Part shown: positions 5,813 to 6,195 of the stretch, piece by piece
Layout of the letters: each line of letters begins with the position of its first letter
How positions within the stretch are numbered: position 1 is the stretch's first letter
Source of the DNA: Hydrogenophilales bacterium
Lineage (GTDB): Bacteria > Pseudomonadota > Gammaproteobacteria > Burkholderiales > Thiobacillaceae
Direction: 5' to 3'
Length of the DNA: 6,195 nucleotides
Assembly: GCA_011391655.1 (NCBI GenBank)
Contig: JAABQE010000286.1
Span: forward strand, 1-6,195
Notes under the pieces: model-generated
The model's database searches: none
The model's input: the letters and a program-made list of their open reading frames with translations, nothing else
Told to the model about the DNA's origin: nothing
Position numbers and translations under genes: made by a program

Positions 5813-6195
5813 CTAGTTCGCAGGCAAATAACGCACACCGAGTACACCACTAATCGCTGCCAGTTGCGCAATCACCGCGTCATTCACCACGCTATCGACG
5901 TCCACCAGGGTGTAGGCCATATCACCCTTGGATTTATTGACCATGTTGTGAATATTGAGGCTGGCAGCGGCGAGCACCGACGAAATCTGCCCCACCATGT
6001 TCGGCACGTTGGCGTTGGAAATCGCAATGCGGTACGCCGATTCTCGCGCCATGGCGACGTTGGGGAAATTCACCGCATTAAGCACATTGCCGTTTTCAAG
6101 GTAGTCGGCCAGCTGCTCGGCAACCATCACCGCGCAGTTCTCTTCCGCTTCTTCGGTACTCGCACCCAGGTGCGGCAGCGCGACGACCTTGGCGT
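5813..6195 (-). CDS. serA: D-3-phosphoglycerate dehydrogenase, C-terminal part (runs off window)
   Basis: SerA oxidises 3-phosphoglycerate to 3-phosphohydroxypyruvate, the first step of serine synthesis. The last 126 codons are present and the frame is open to the window edge, so the start lies beyond 6195. The visible part begins in the catalytic core with LPHLGASTEEAEEN, whose His corresponds to the conserved catalytic histidine of the family, then a linker NGNVLNAVNFPNV. An ACT domain follows: RIAISNANVPNMVGQIS, the NMVNKSKGDMAYTLVDVD segment, and the end at YLPAN. The short distance between the catalytic end and the ACT domain excludes the long form with an extra intervening domain, as in Mycobacterium, and indicates the short ACT type. 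In E. coli this ACT domain binds serine. Asn at the Asn346 and Asn364 positions is kept, but His344 appears to be Asn. The stop is TAG, three bases before pheA. Linkage to the aromatic genes suggests co-expression. Confidence 0.93.
   Translation of the reverse strand, partial: AKVVALPHLGASTEEAEENCAVMVAEQLADYLENGNVLNAVNFPNVAMARESAYRIAISNANVPNMVGQISSVLAAASLNIHNMVNKSKGDMAYTLVDVDSVVNDAVIAQLAAISGVLGVRYLPAN

Noticed and set aside
1..6195. A novel defence, mobile or secretion system
   Set aside because: Every base is accounted for by conserved housekeeping genes and one short leader; there are no transposases, integrases, direct-repeat arrays or unknown genes.

Overview
This window is one continuous minus-strand gene block from a GC-rich proteobacterium. 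The gene order, read in the direction of transcription (high to low coordinates), is serA (3' end) - pheA - hisC - tyrA - aroA - cmk - rpsA (5' end). This is the aromatic-amino-acid/cmk/rpsA 'supraoperon' known from beta- and gammaproteobacteria. tyrA and aroA are separate genes, whereas in Pseudomonas they are fused. That separation and the protein sequences fit a betaproteobacterium best; the assignment to class is inference, and no genus can be named from the sequence.

Layout: 6195-5813 is the C-terminal end of phosphoglycerate dehydrogenase, with the end of the catalytic domain and an ACT domain. 5809-4676 is the bifunctional chorismate mutase/prephenate dehydratase PheA. 4679-3585 is an aminotransferase of the HisC family. 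3588-2722 is prephenate (or arogenate) dehydrogenase TyrA. 2722-1418 is EPSP synthase AroA. 1421-726 is cytidylate kinase Cmk. 725-642 is the only real intergenic gap and looks like a structured rpsA leader. 641-1 is the N-terminal 213 codons of ribosomal protein S1. No stretch over 300 bases lacks a gene, and no tRNA, rRNA, mobile element or CRISPR array is visible.

How the genes work together: AroA makes EPSP, the precursor of chorismate. PheA turns chorismate into prephenate and then phenylpyruvate. TyrA oxidises prephenate (or arogenate) towards tyrosine. The HisC paralogue probably supplies the transamination steps, besides or instead of its role in histidine synthesis. SerA starts serine synthesis. 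Cmk and S1 tie the block to nucleotide supply and translation. From pheA to cmk every junction is a 1- or 4-base stop/start overlap, and serA-pheA is separated by 3 bases, so the block is probably co-transcribed and translationally coupled.

I found no undescribed multi-gene system; this is conserved housekeeping DNA. The points most worth a second look are: (1) AroA has Ser105 where E. coli EPSP synthase has Pro101, a position linked to glyphosate tolerance; (2) the 84-base rpsA leader has two GC-rich hairpins and a mutually exclusive long-range pairing, a candidate for S1 autoregulation; (3) PheA has a short apparent insertion beside its ESRP phenylalanine-binding motif; (4) TyrA lacks the acidic residue typical of NAD-specific enzymes.
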